This document shows, one piece after another, positions 46,952 through 59,077 of a stretch of DNA of 64,000 nucleotides. The stretch is taken from assembly GCA_014706295.1 (NCBI GenBank), contig JACSVZ010000014.1, forward strand, positions 72,067,827-72,131,826, in the 5' to 3' direction. The DNA is from Lycocorax pyrrhopterus obiensis (Eukaryota > Chordata > Aves > Passeriformes > Paradisaeidae). Below the pieces are notes generated by a model, which made no database searches, was not told the DNA's origin, and saw only the letters and a list, made by a program, of their open reading frames with translations. Position 1 is the stretch's first letter. Each line of letters opens with the position of its first letter. A program made the position numbers and the translations under genes.

Positions 46952-49742
46952 ATTAAGATTTACAGTGGCAAATCATTATTATGGCATTCCAGGTTAAGGA
47001 TTATTATAATTATTGTTGCTGTTTTGGTTGGAGCCTTTTAAAGCAGACAGATAAAATTTTACCTATTCAATATATGTCTACTTAAATCTTGTCAAATGTG
47101 AACAGAAAGTTATAAACAAAGCCATAATTTCAGAGGAGAATATTGTGCATAATTCTGAAATTAAATTTTCTTTTCAAAGCAATAGCGATAATCCAAGCTC
47201 AACTTTTACTGAAATGGACATTTTTCACTTTCTTTGCAAAAGGAAGGATTTTGACACTCTTGACCCTGGATCTATGGCTGCCCTAAACCATTGCCTTGGT
47301 TTATAAGGGGCCCAAGGAAGCACATTGCTTAATACTCCTGGCTTATCTATATCACTGGGATTAAAAAGACTTTCCTTGTATAGAAGTGAAGGAAAAACCC
47401 CAAACTGTAAAACTGGATAATATACAGATTTGGGAATTCTTGTTTTTCTTACAGAAAGCCTAGTGAATCATTCTCTGGCACATTAACAGTTGAACAATGT
47501 TTCTAAAGCTCCTTTTGAATGTGAACAAACAACAAAATTATTTTTAAAGCCACAGAAAATAAAAGGTGACTTTTTTCCTAAGTGCAGAAATGAAAGCATC
47601 AGGAATAATGCGCTATAAAGTGTTGTTATTACTGATGTTGTTTTTATAAGGCAGGATGGAAAAAACACTTTACTGTCAGAAATATATCACCTAAGATGGC
47701 CAACAGAATTAAGGTCAAATTGGTAAATCAGCCTCCACCGTTCAGTACATCCTTCCAGAAATTTCTGATGGAAGACAGAATACATTTGGCTGCTGCCTAG
47801 GATTGTTAGTTAATATTACTTCCATAGCTGATTTTATATTAGTGGAGGCTACATATCTATTTTTTTTTTTTTCTGATGGGAGGTCTGAGTGTTTGTGCTG
47901 ACTTGGATCTCTTGACAATTTTGTATTGTTACCTCAGTCAGATGCCTAAGAACCCTAAATCTGTCTATTTTGAGATCCATTATTACAGTTCTGATCAAAC
48001 CGGAAAGGTTCCTTCAGCTGTCAGAGCTTCCAGTCTAATGGTGCACAGGACTCAAGGAAAGCATCCCAGGCTCAGTTTGAAAGGAAAAAGGCAAAAGATG
48101 TCTTTATCTCCATGATGGCAAACACCAAACAGCGCAAAGGAAGGTACAAAACATTGCAGCAACACCCATGGTCGCGCCTAATTGGGAAGGAACCTTCAAC
48201 TTAATCTCTCCCTGGCAAGCAGTTTATGCTCTGGAGCAGGATGGTGTTTCCTCACCTGTATGTTTGCTGACGTCCAGTAATGGTTATTGATTTTCTAAAA
48301 GACAAATATAAACCAGATGTAGCTGCTGCTCTCAGGTAACACACCTGAGAGTCTAAAACTCCGAACGGGGATTTTTCTCTTGTGTGAGGAGGGTCGTAAA
48401 TGGTAAATTCTTTGGTGCAATAATTACTGAAGACAAAGAGAACAAGCAGTTCACAGACAAAAAATAAACCTCCTAGCAATGCACTTCTGGGACATTTGCT
48501 TCCCTACACCACCTGCTCTGCTCCACGGTCCTCTTTCCATTAGGTGCTGGTCTTGCCACAGAGGAAATGCCAAGTACGAGCAGCCAGAAGATCCAACTTC
48601 CAGTATTAAACTCCTGTGACCTGAATCAAACCTTTCAGGAAAAGCTGCTTTTCTTTTTTGAAAGTGCTCCACAAATATGTTCTGTATGTTATAGCTGAAA
48701 CATGATCAAACACTCTGAAGGGGCATGGGAGGGTGGAGGAGAAAAGCTTAACTATTAGTTACAGCAACAACAACAAGAACGACAGGGAAAAATAAAATCT
48801 CTGAGGAGAGCAGCAGCATTACTTATCTTAGCACACTGTTGTTTGGCTTTTTCCAAATGTTTAGGGCTTTTAGTTCTCTCCAACATTGTCAAAACCACTT
48901 ACAGGCATCCTATCTTCAAGGCACAGCACTCGTCACATCCCCAGCCCAAACATGAAATTTTAAACACATTAAGCTTCTGTCTGTTCTGGCGTAAGGGACA
49001 GTTTTCCAGCTCCATTTGTCACATTTAACATCCATAACACAGAAAATGGAGGAAATGAGGAGTCTCATCCAAAGACATCGTCCTGATGTGGCTAATCAGG
49101 AAAAAAGTGAGTCAGCAATACAAGAAACACTGACTGTTCTACACACTTGGGCAATTAGGGTTGATATAATCAGTGACTGGAAATCAGTTCACACACAGGA
49201 GGTAGAGAGGAATGTTCTAGATATTTTTTTCTACAATCCTTACAATAATATTTCATCCTGAGATCTTATGTGTAAGTTATTGAAATCAAAATAATTGCTT
49301 CACTGGGGCTCAAGGGTTTTGGATCTGGTCAAGAGGGTTGCTGAGGTTGAGAAAAGTGAGTGAGCAATATTGTCTCTGTGTGCATGTGTGTATCTCTGGG
49401 TGTATGTATGTGTCTGTGGAATCTGTAAGGAATTAAAATGGATTCAGAAAGAAGTCTTGAGGATGAGCCTCCAAAGGATAAAACTCTCTTTTTTTTTTTT
49501 CTTCTGTTTCAGAGAACACAAAAAGTTCTTTAATTACCTTCTAGGATTAAGCTCTCTCTTTCCTGTAGAAATACCTGAAATTCCATCAAGATGCATATCC
49601 TCCTAACAGATGATTGACTCTAGGGTTAGCTCAAAACCTTGGTGAAAAATTATTGCTTTACAACTTTTTAAAAAGTCACACACATAGTTTCTTTTTATCA
49701 GAAAAATATTCTGCATCCTCTAATCTCTTCTTGTGGACAGAC
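46952..49742. other. Single-copy DNA, nothing firmly recognised
   Basis: 48,110-48,240 includes a CpG-bearing, homeodomain-motif stretch (TGGTCGCGCCTAATTGGG) that could be a conserved element. T runs occur at 47,861-47,872 and 49,490-49,500. No supported exon. Confidence 0.4.
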
Positions 49743-50178
49743 CACAGAATCACAGAGGATTTGGGTTGAGAAGGCCTTTCAAAACCCTCTAGTCCAAACA
49801 TTCCTGTCATGGGTAGGGACAACTTTCTCTAGATCAGGTTGCTCAAAGACTCATCCAACACGACCTTTAAAAAGTCTGACGATGTGGCGGCCACAACTCT
49901 TCACTCCAGTGTCTCACCCCTCCCATAATAAAACTTTTCCTCTATTTGTGCAATCTAAATCTACCATCTTTCAGTTTAAAACCATCACCCTTTTCCCTGT
50001 CACAGGGTAAAAAGTCTCTCTCCTTATTTATATTTTGAAGGACCATGAAAATGTTTCCCCAGAACCTTCTTTTCTCCAGGCTGAAAAAGCCCAACCCCCT
50101 CAGGCTTTCTTGCATGGGGGAGGTGCTCCATCCTCTGACAGCTCTCATAGTTTGGTGTCATCACCAAACTTTTAAAAA
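49743..50178 (-). mobile_element. Old CR1 copy, antisense, with an internal deletion
   Basis: It starts CACAGAATCACAGAGGATTT, continues TTTGGGTTGAGAAGGCC, GGTTGCTCAAAGACTCATCC and TTTTCTCCAGGCTGAAAAAG (antisense CR1 C-terminal ORF2). After 50,145 it jumps to TTTGGTGTCATCACCAAAC, which corresponds to the antisense of the CR1 palm region encoding FADDTKL, normally some 500 bases further upstream in the element. The copy is divergent. The mutated palm segment now forms a short hairpin at 50,149-50,170. Confidence 0.88.
50149..50170. repeat. Short perfect inverted repeat inside the CR1 relic
   Basis: AGTTTGGTG and CACCAAACT flank a TCAT loop. It probably arose from point mutation of the CR1 palm region rather than from selection. 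Confidence 0.6.
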
Positions 50179-52335
50179 CTTCAAAATCTTTTGTATTGAG
50201 AAGGAATATAATTACTGGGAATGACACAGGGCTAAAATCTGATGACTGCAGCAAACACTGTTTGCTACTGGGTGATTAACTTCAGATACCTAAATGGGAA
50301 TAAATACTCCTGCAAGTGTCATCATGCTTTTATTCCTATTCAGCCCTTTTAAAATTAAAATATTTTTAATTAACAAGATATTAATTTTCAGACCACCTAA
50401 TGTTTTTACAGTATTTAGGCTTCCATCTTCTCTTTGCCACCCAGTTTTCAGAAATAAAGTTTTTTCAGAAATACTCTGTTTCTTTTCATTCCATAAACAC
50501 ATCCACAACATCTCTGTACGTGTACTCTTTGTACCAAAAGTTTCGCACTTAAGGATAAACAATCCATATAATGCTAAACATGGAAAGGACAAAAAGCAGT
50601 TGCTGAGTATTCCTGAGCTTTCATGCAATTTAGATTGCAGAACACTAATTTGGATCATAAAGAAGACACACAGAAGGTTAAAAGTGACTTAAGTTTCATG
50701 AAGGTCACTGAAATCTGTGTTTAGACTACTTGTGGTGACTAATGATAATGAACTACATCTAAAGGAGTTACAAATACCTATTAGGTTTCTGCTTTTATGT
50801 CCAAAAATAATGCCCAAAAATCAATGACTTATGAACTGCAGAAGCACGTTAGCAGGGGGAGATGAAAACTTTGCACAGTGAATAGTAGGTAATGTGACCA
50901 TTGAATCTAAGTGTCTAATGGGGGAAAAAAAATACAGAAAAAGATTATTAATCCTCAACACTTGCTTCGTGCTTTAGTACCTTTCACCTCAAATTTACTC
51001 TCTTTTGTGCTCCCAGTGTAGTGCTTTGAGAGCTTTATGTTATATGAAGGCAGAATGGAATCAATAATTCTGAAATTATAGGATGAGAGACAGACTGTCT
51101 GGCTCTGGGTCCATGAGACGTTGTATTTGGGGGAAAAAAAAAGAATCTGTTCAGATTTATTCCAAGTGTTCAGGTCTCTTGCAGAATGACTCTACATGTG
51201 AGAAGACACAGAGATGATTTGTAGCCCCCAGCACTGAGGCCTGATATATCTTTCCACAATTTTCCTTTGCTATTGCACCCAAATTTCTATTTTTTTTGGC
51301 AAATATTACTTCTCTGAAGTAGTAATATTCATGTACTCACAGTATGTTCATATAAAAGGTCAAACATAAAAAATATGGAACACTAATAATTTGATTCTTT
51401 CTGATTTTTTAATACCTACTTTCTTCACAAACAATATAATTGTTAAAACCGCAAATAACTTAAAGGAATCAAGAGAGGCCCTCCACTTCATTCTCCCCAA
51501 ATACAGATAAAATTAATACTGTGGTTGAAGTTTTGGGAAAACTGGGTAACTACTGACTTTGTCTTTTATTGGCAAGAGAAGAATTCAAAGTCAGCTATGA
51601 ATATTTGCTTGAGAACCCAACAGATAAAGGGGGAAAGAATGGAGAAACACATCATACTTCATATTTTTTTTCCCTGAAATGTTAAACATATTTCACAAAT
51701 GTATGGAAACTTCTGCTATGAAGATTTTTGTAACAGAAAAATACAATTTTTTTTATTTTGTAAGCTTAGAAAAGATATAGGTATGTAGGCAATGTGCAAC
51801 GACTTCTGTTCAGTAGAACAGAATCTCTTCAGAATGCTAAGCCCAGGTTTAAAAAGTTGCATTTATGATTGACATCAACCATTGGATGGTCCATGCTGAT
51901 AAAAGTTTAAATTGACAGACGAGACATCATTTTGGCTATAAAAGTTTCTGAAATTTTTGTGACCCTGCAGAATTTAACATGGTGAATTCGTGAAGCACAA
52001 TCTTCAATGCTTTTGCACGAAATTAAAAAAAATCAGATGAGCAGTAGCATTTAAAGACCAAATGAGCTGACAAACTCGCTTAAGTCACACCAGCAGACTC
52101 CCACATCACGTTTGTTGAAATCTGTTTTGCGTTCCTCAGCAATCAGATTTTACCATTTCAGCAAAGAAATTATTGCAATTGAGGGACACCAGCAGTACTC
52201 CAGTGCAGCCCATGGGCCAATTCGGTTTGTTTTAGGCAAGTACAAGGCACTGGTGCTCTCTCTTGCTGTTTTTATGCTTCACATTATGTGTTTGATCCAT
52301 GGACTACAGCAGAAACTCTGCTGGGAAAGCCCTTT
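50179..52335. other. AT-rich single-copy DNA, no supported gene
   Basis: Overlapping opposite-strand frames of 122 and 132 codons (50,290-50,692) cancel each other and have no motif. No repeats are recognised. Confidence 0.45.
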
Positions 52336-52339
52336 GTAC

Positions 52340-52535
52340 AGATTACGTGAGTGACTGCTGCATTTAGCGCTCAGTCGAGCGCTGGAATGAACACCCTCAA
52401 AGCAGATTCATCAAAACCACGATTATTCAGTCCACCAAGGTGCAGGAGACAGAGCAAGAAAAATACGTGGGAGAGATTTAAATCTGAGCCGATATCAATC
52501 CAGCCTTCTGCAATAGAGAGCAATTTCAGTGGGGT
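52340..52535. promoter_or_regulatory. CpG-bearing segment with paired AGCGCT sites, possible conserved element
   Basis: Two AGCGCT palindromes are separated by CAGTCG (52,366-52,383), in a segment that also holds GAGCCGATATCAATCC. CpG density is above the surroundings. The flanking 52,112-52,354 frame has no recognisable motif. Cross-species alignment is needed. Confidence 0.2.
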
Positions 52536-52730
52536 GTGTTAAAGACAAACCACGGGATGTATCTAACCTTTTCTGAAAAAATAAAAACATTTCAATATTT
52601 CTTTTCTGAGAAAAGGAATCATATAGTCTTGCTGTGTTCAAAAAACCCCCCAAGAAACCCAAACAAACAAAAAACAGACAAGCTCCCCACTTTATTTCTG
52701 AGGCATAAACTTAGTACTCCCCTCAGCCCA

Positions 52731-52766
52731 ATAAATAAATAATTAAACAAATAAATAAATAAACAC
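52731..52766. repeat. (AAAT)n microsatellite, interrupted
   Basis: Two short runs of ATAA/AAAT units are separated by AATTAAAC. Confidence 0.9.
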
Positions 52767-53986
52767 ATTTATTTTGAGAGGAAAAAAAACTGTACTAATG
52801 TTTTATGACAGTGGGCTTGTTAGGCTTTCTTTTCTATTTAAAATATCTGAGATTTGCATGCTTGAGTTCATAGACTGTTATAATTTGGTCTAGCAAACAT
52901 TAAAAATTCCATTTCTAAAGTGCTAAACATGCACATTTCAGACCACAGGTGAACAAAGAGATTTTTTACTCATATTTTTAAAGTATCATAAAACCTTAGA
53001 ACAAGTAAAACATCTTGATCAGGGACTTGAGGAGAAAAAGGCTTCTCTGGACAAGAAAATATTTGCAAATTCCATAAAAATTATTGCATTTGTGCCAATA
53101 CTGCATGCACAACAGTGTAGGTGTCAGAATAATTTCTGTACCACAATAGGCTGTTCCTGAATCTTTTTTTCAGACATCTTGCTGCTTCGAGAGACACATC
53201 CAGAGTACAATTTGAAATTAGATGGAGAATTATGGATTATCCAGTGACAGTTGTGACTGACAAAACCACAAAGCGTTCAATTTTTAACACAGATTTGAAA
53301 CTTGCCTTAAATTTTAGTATACTCCAAATTATGTTAAAATACCTAAATTCTATTTTTCAGTGCAGGGGAATAATGCTCTTGAAACCAATATCAAGATAAA
53401 GCACCAGTCTTAATCATTTTTTGAAATTTACAACAATTTGAACAGCTTTGCAATATTGTCTATAATTAACATCAGTACATTTCAGAGGCCTGGTTTTGGT
53501 TTGGTTTTTTTTTTTTTTTTTTGATTGAGAGGCAGGATATGAAAATGAAACACCAAATCTGGGATGAAAAGATGGTAGATATATTTCATTTAACTGTGGT
53601 AGAAGCTGCTACAAATGAAAGGCCCAGGACGTGCACTGGGTGACTCCCAGAGGCTGCAGGTGTGGCAGAGCTCAGTGACCTTGGCAATGTAAAAAACTGA
53701 TGTGGGTTATAATCATAAAACGCATTCATAATTAAATTTTAAGGAAGAGTGGACATGGACAGTGTTTAAATATATAGAAATGTACATTCTTAATTCACCT
53801 GCAAATTGGAAACCCATGGGCAATCCTGTGCCTGTACTAAACATGAATGCTGTAAAAGGACGATAAAACTAACATAAAAATAATAGTTTTAATCTGGAAT
53901 ACAGGATTATTTAAGAATGCTAAGAATTGTTAAGAAGGACAACATGTTTTGATGGATTTATATTCTTATCTCATACATCTCCTTAG
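52767..53986. other. AT-rich DNA, nothing recognised
   Basis: A TTTGG-like tract passes into T17 at 53,487-53,521. No gene is seen. Confidence 0.5.
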
Positions 53987-54112
53987 TGAATTTTTGGAAC
54001 AGCCTACTAACGTGTCACGACAGAAAGAATTGTCAGCCAGCCAAGATGCTGAAGCAATCAGAGCAAGAAACAAATTTATTTTTCCACCCTCAAGACAGAT
54101 TTCTTACTCAAA
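53987..54112 (+). other. Exon-like open segment, 42 codons, unproven
   Basis: It has a textbook acceptor (ATTCTTATCTCATACATCTCCTTAG, ending at 53,986), then 126 open bases in phase 2 to phase 2, then CTCAAA|GTGAAG. The peptide (EFLEQPTNVSRQKELSASQD..., ending FIFPPSRQISYS) is hydrophilic and balanced. Two other frames are also open here, including one of 79 codons. The donor is only fair. No family is recognised. It could belong to the same + strand transcript as the segments at 58.1 and 63.8 kb. Confidence 0.22.
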
Positions 54113-56155
54113 GTGAAGGAAGGATTCACAGCACTAAAGTTGACTCGGTAAAATTCACAGTAGTACAACAAAGAAGAAAATTTTCCTCTATGGGTTGCAC
54201 CTGTAGGAAAAAATGCCCCAGTTGAGAGCTGTAAGCCAGCATCTCTGGCTGCAAAATTTAAGGGAAGAGGCAAAATTATGCTTTAATTGATTATTTGGGA
54301 AATTCTACTAAACACTGGTTAAGAATATTTACAAAGTGGTGATCTTGTGTTGCTAAAGCAAGAATTAACTTTCTCTTGCAGGGCCCCAAAAATTCTGGTA
54401 TCTGTAACCTGTTATCTGCTGAATGAGGCATTTCCTGCTGTGTCATTTTTGTCCGTAAAGTTAAAATTATCTAGCTGAGAGGAAATGCCTCTGTGAAGAC
54501 CAGAAAACCTGAAGCCATTTAAATCAATGTGAATTTTACAAGATTTCATTACAAATGCACATTTTGATTCCATCTAAAACGCTTTCAGTCTTCGAAGCCC
54601 AGCAGCCACAGGAGGAGGGTGCCCCTCCTCTACCAAATTAACAAGGTTTAACCAGAAAGATGATTCCTTTATGAGCTGAACCCAAATGTGATTTAATCTT
54701 TTTTCTTATCCCTTTTCTTAGCTGCAGACAGAGCCACCTGCGAGGCACCTTGTGCATTCTACGTCAGAGTTTTTTGTCACTTTGACCTCTTCAAAATTCT
54801 GTGTTTAATTGGTTAATACAAGCACTCCTAAGCACCAGAGAATGTGTAAAGCAACAGAATCCCCCTGGTCTGTTCACCTGGTAAAAGCTCTGATGTGAAC
54901 AGAAAGTCTAGCCACATTAGCATCCTATCATGAAGATAATTGCAAATAATTTTATGTATTCCTAGGGGGCTGAGGAGTTTTTGGTTCTTTTTTTTTTTTT
55001 TTTCTTTTCTTTCTTGTGGAATTCAAAGCTGACAAGAAGCTGAGTGAACTACTTGGTGGAAAAATGACTGGTAGAAAAATGATACTAAAGTAGTGGGTAA
55101 TTTATACTGTCTTGACCTGCATGAAGATTTTAAAAACCGCTTTCTAGAAAGGTAAAATAATTTAGCAATCTGCCAAATGCACTAGTAATCATATTACACT
55201 AATAATCTTTACACAAAAACTATTTTTAGGGTATTACCTCCCACTGAATCAGTGCCTTGCTGCTATCTAGAATATTCTCACAGTCTCTTTTTCTTCCCCT
55301 CTCAGGCAGTGAAAAAATGTTGGGTTTTTTTTACCATTTTCTGCCAAATCACACATTTCCTCTTCTACTGCTAGAACTGTCCTATTTAAAAAAAGTCTCA
55401 TTCAGTGTAGCATTATGTGATAATTTACACTGCAATATCATAGCTAAATGCATCTCTTTACATGTAACTGTATAACTTTTTACTTTCATCAAAGCACAGT
55501 TATAGGAAATGTGGATACAAGAGTTCCCCAGAGTCATAAATATTACAAGGAATCGAGCCCTTGACTGGATCGACTTCAATATCTATGAGACAGCAACAAT
55601 AAAATGTTTCAGCAATTTCTTAATACTGAGAGTTTGAGTCAAACATTTTTCACCAGGTATGGGTTTCAATTCTGAATATTAAATTGAATAAATAAGCCTA
55701 AAGATGAACAAATTAAGTGCTATAAACTGAAGAGATTAGATGAAATAAGCCATGAACAGCAGTAGCTCTCAAGGGTCTTGGTACATCATAATTAATTTTT
55801 AAAGTGCATTATGTTGTTTTCCTTCTGGATACCTTGAGGTAAAGTGGAAGAAGCCTCTGGTACAAAATAAAAAAGGAGGATTTTCTTTTTTTGCCGGCGA
55901 AGGATTTAACATGAGCTGTAAATTTAATCATGGAGAGATAATTCAGCCATTGGTGGGAACAGGTTTCTGGTTTCAGATTCATCCTACTTGGTAATGAGAA
56001 GCAGCTGAGAATAAGTCTTGTGAATATTTGCTATGGAGTGTATGACAACAACAAACTATGGAGAGCGCAGTCCCCACAGTACTGGTGAGAGGTTTACATT
56101 ATTCTGCTTTTTTGCCTTCCTGAAACAGATTGTTTCCTTTCTAGATTTAAAATTT
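54113..56155. other. Single-copy DNA, nothing firmly recognised
   Basis: A T17 run lies at 54,988-55,004. GCCGGCGAAGG occurs near 55,894. No supported exon or repeat. Confidence 0.45.
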
Positions 56156-56159
56156 GGGA

Positions 56160-56310
56160 TCACAAAAAAACCAAAAAAAACCAAACCAAACTAAACCCAA
56201 CCCAACCCAACCCAACCCAACCCAAACCAAACCAACCCAAACCAAACCAAACCAAACCAAACCAACCAACAAAAAAACTCCAAAGAAACCCAACCCAAAA
56301 AACCCCTTCA
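56160..56310 (-). repeat. (CCCAA)n / (CCAAA)n array
   Basis: An A-rich lead-in is followed by six CCCAA units (56,195-56,223), then about ten CCAAA/CCAA units to 56,270, and degenerate copies to 56,306. The G-rich strand is -. The minus frame 56,147-56,380 (Gly/Leu/Val/Trp repeats) is a shadow. Confidence 0.95.
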
Positions 56311-58096
56311 TCTTGTGAGATGGATTTTTTTTAATAAGAAAAATATTTGCAACTAAAAAAAAGTAACACATGAAAGCCATTAAAACAATAATTTTAAAAA
56401 TTAGAATTTAAAAGTTACAAAATCTCCTGGTACATCAAATACTTGCTGGTGACATAGGTTCAGACCTTTTTCCACATAAGGGATGTGATGAATGCTGGTG
56501 AGATCCCACACTCCAGGACTAATAAACTTAATCCATGTAAACAAGAAACTCCATATTATACTTAGACCCTTATTTTCAGTTTTGGAATATCTCTAGAGTT
56601 TTAAGTTATCACTAACTCGTAACAGAAACATTCAAAATTGTGGGTGAAAAAAAGCGAGTTCAATTTCTTCACGAAATTGACCCTTATGGGTGCTTGGGTT
56701 AATTAATGTGCAAATCAGGATATAATTTGATTTTCTTACCTGGCTTTGGCATCCAAGAAAAATCTTGTGAAATAACAACATTTGAAAAAAGAAATCAAAA
56801 AATACCAAGCTATATTTTACAAGGCCCAGACACATTAGCCGGGATGTTGAGAACAAAGGCTGCTCTGTTGCTCTCTGGTCAAATACTGGTTGGTGAAACG
56901 TTGGTTTACAACTGAACAACGTGCCTGATACGATTATCAGAGGGGCACATGTGTAAAGGTCTGGCACCAAAGGTGAAATAAAAAATCTGAGGTTCTGCCT
57001 TTTCTCTAAAACACGGCCTTGAATAAAGCTGGAGGGAGTTCAGGAAATCAAAGTGTCAGCACAGGGGAAGAAGATTTCTTTCAGTAATAGAAATCACGTG
57101 TTTTTTTCAAGTTGGTGGGTTTTTTTTTTTTTAACCGCTTGTAATGTTTTACTGACAAGTCTAAAAAACAAACTTATGCCGGAGGAAAGCAATGTTATTT
57201 CTATCAAGGAATAAGCTGTATCAGGCAGATAATCATCCCCCAAAATTCACCAAGAAGTCTTTCAGTAATGGAAAACTCCAAATTCTTAGCATTTGGGATG
57301 AAACACATGTTTTAATCATTTCACCTCATTGAGAGACACCACAGTGGGGGGATCCCTGGAGCTGCACCAGTCTGATTAGGAAAGGAGCAATAGTTTAAAA
57401 GCTCTGGAGGTCAATATATAGTCAGAAAAAGTCCGGAGTGATTGCATACTGGCACATTTCTCCATCTAGGAGGTCAGCAATTATTTCAAGAGTCAGGTGT
57501 ACATATATACTATTTTAGTATATTTTCTGATAAATTCTTTTGTTCCAAGAATGCAAACCCAACAATTTGTGCAAGCTGTCTCACAGACTGGAATTGTTAA
57601 GGTGCTTCAGAAAATTGTGTGGGTATTGACAGAAACTGGCCCTGCAGAGGCAGTGGAGGGTTCAAAGCTTGCTGGAGGGAGAGCTCCAAGGGACTATTTC
57701 AAGTACAAATGCATTTACCAGACTAGCCATGTAAATTCTGCTATAAATATAATGTTTTCTCATTACAATTTCCCTTAGCACTATTCAGTGAACTACAGTG
57801 CTTTCCCAAGACCATCTTTTGTTTTATTTCACCACTTGATTCCTTGGGTACAGATAAGAGCTACATGTTAATCACAAGAAGTAAATAAAACAGACGTTTT
57901 TACAGGGTTATTTTACTTAAGGTATGGTTAAAAGTTCTAATAAAACAAAACCAGTGATATTACACACATTTTCCTTACTTAATTTCCTTATTTTTCAGAA
58001 ACATCCTCAGTTTAAAAGAAGTTTTCTGGAGATCCTTTTTTTCGTTGTTTGCTGGGGTTTTTATGTTTGTTTGTTTGTTTCATTTTTCTTTTGTAG
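56311..58096. other. AT-rich DNA with weak exon-like frames
   Basis: The + strand frames at 56,753-56,915 and 57,550-57,700 follow fair acceptors (TTTGGCATCCAAG; TTCTTTTGTTCCAAG) and read balanced peptides. Their donors are ambiguous (ACTG|GTTGGT; TTCAA|GTACAA or TTAAG|GTGCTT). They are not strong enough to call. Confidence 0.3.
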
Positions 58097-58265
58097 AAAG
58101 TTTTCCAGAATATGTCCCAGAGCCTGATTACTCAAGAGGGACCTTCACTCATTCCCCCTGCTACAAAAGCACAATCCCATCAGTCATTTGATTCACAATC
58201 TGTATCTCAAATTTCTGCTGACAGTCCTACCATGGTGCAAAAACTCTTGTGTCTAAATAGTACTG
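58097..58265 (+). other. Exon-like open segment, Ser/Gln/Thr-rich, unproven
   Basis: A very strong acceptor (long T-rich tract then TTTTGTAG, ending at 58,096) is followed by 169 open bases from phase 0, then a good donor TACTG|GTAAAA in phase 1. The peptide is Ser/Gln/Thr/Pro-rich (GPSLIPPATKAQSHQSFDSQ). The phase-1 donor matches the phase-1 acceptor of the segment at 63,848. Low-complexity peptide and the abundance of T tracts here mean chance is not excluded. Confidence 0.25.
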
Positions 58266-58815
58266 GTAAAAGAAACACTTTAGCACCAATTTTTGAGAAA
58301 GTTCTTAAATATAAGTGGTATTCCCAATAAAGAATGTCATTGTCAAGGCTGTGCCTATTTCATCTTGGATAGAGCGTAGAAAATGCCCACTGATCATGGT
58401 GACAATCCAGTTTTAGAAGCAAAACTGGCAAATATGTTTTCCATAAATAATATTAAGTATCCCTTGGTTATTAATACCAAATTATAGCAGCAGGAGCAAA
58501 GATTGCATGAAATAGATAGGACACGTAAAATTATTACAAGAGACAACATAACATAACATCAGAGTTATGATGCACAGTTTAGTTTTTCTAGCTGACTGAA
58601 GCAGACATGAAAATCACCTAAATCTAGCAAACTAGACAAAATCTAGAGATGTGAGCCACGGCTGGGTTTTGCAGGTGGTTAAGGGTCAACTGTGCGACAC
58701 ACAGGTAAACTTTCCAGGGATTTGGAGACAAATTTGGAGCAAAATTCTTATACAGCTGCCGTGTCATGTCATACAGTAATGTAATAAAAGACTGGCAGTG
58801 GAATAAGAAATGCCA
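58266..58815. other. AT-rich DNA, nothing recognised
   Basis: No gene or repeat is recognised between the exon-like segment and the GATA tract. Confidence 0.5.
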
Positions 58816-58817
58816 TT

Positions 58818-59076
58818 ACAGATATAGATACAGATTATACAGAGAGAGAGAGATAGATAGATAGATAGATAGAAAGAAAAATGATACACAGGCAGATGGA
58901 CATTAGAGATGTAGATATAGATACAGATACGGATATACAAGGAGAGATATATAGATATACAGAGGATATATAGATAAATACTGTTATAGATGGATATAGA
59001 TATAGATAAATATATAGATATAGAGACAGATATAAGTAGATACAGATAGTACATAAATACGTGATGATATAGATAT
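58818..59076. repeat. GATA-type microsatellite, pure core with long degenerate flank
   Basis: (AG)n at 58,840-58,852 passes into pure (GATA)n at 58,852-58,873. About 200 bases of degenerate GATATA/GATACA units follow, up to the start of the CR1 tail. The Ile/Tyr/Ser-rich minus frames (58,764-59,089) are shadows. Confidence 0.93.
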
Positions 59077-59077
59077 C

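Noticed and set aside
50290..50692. Opposite-strand ORFs of 122 and 132 codons
   Set aside because: Mutually overlapping, AT-driven composition, no motif. Within chance expectation for 64 kb.
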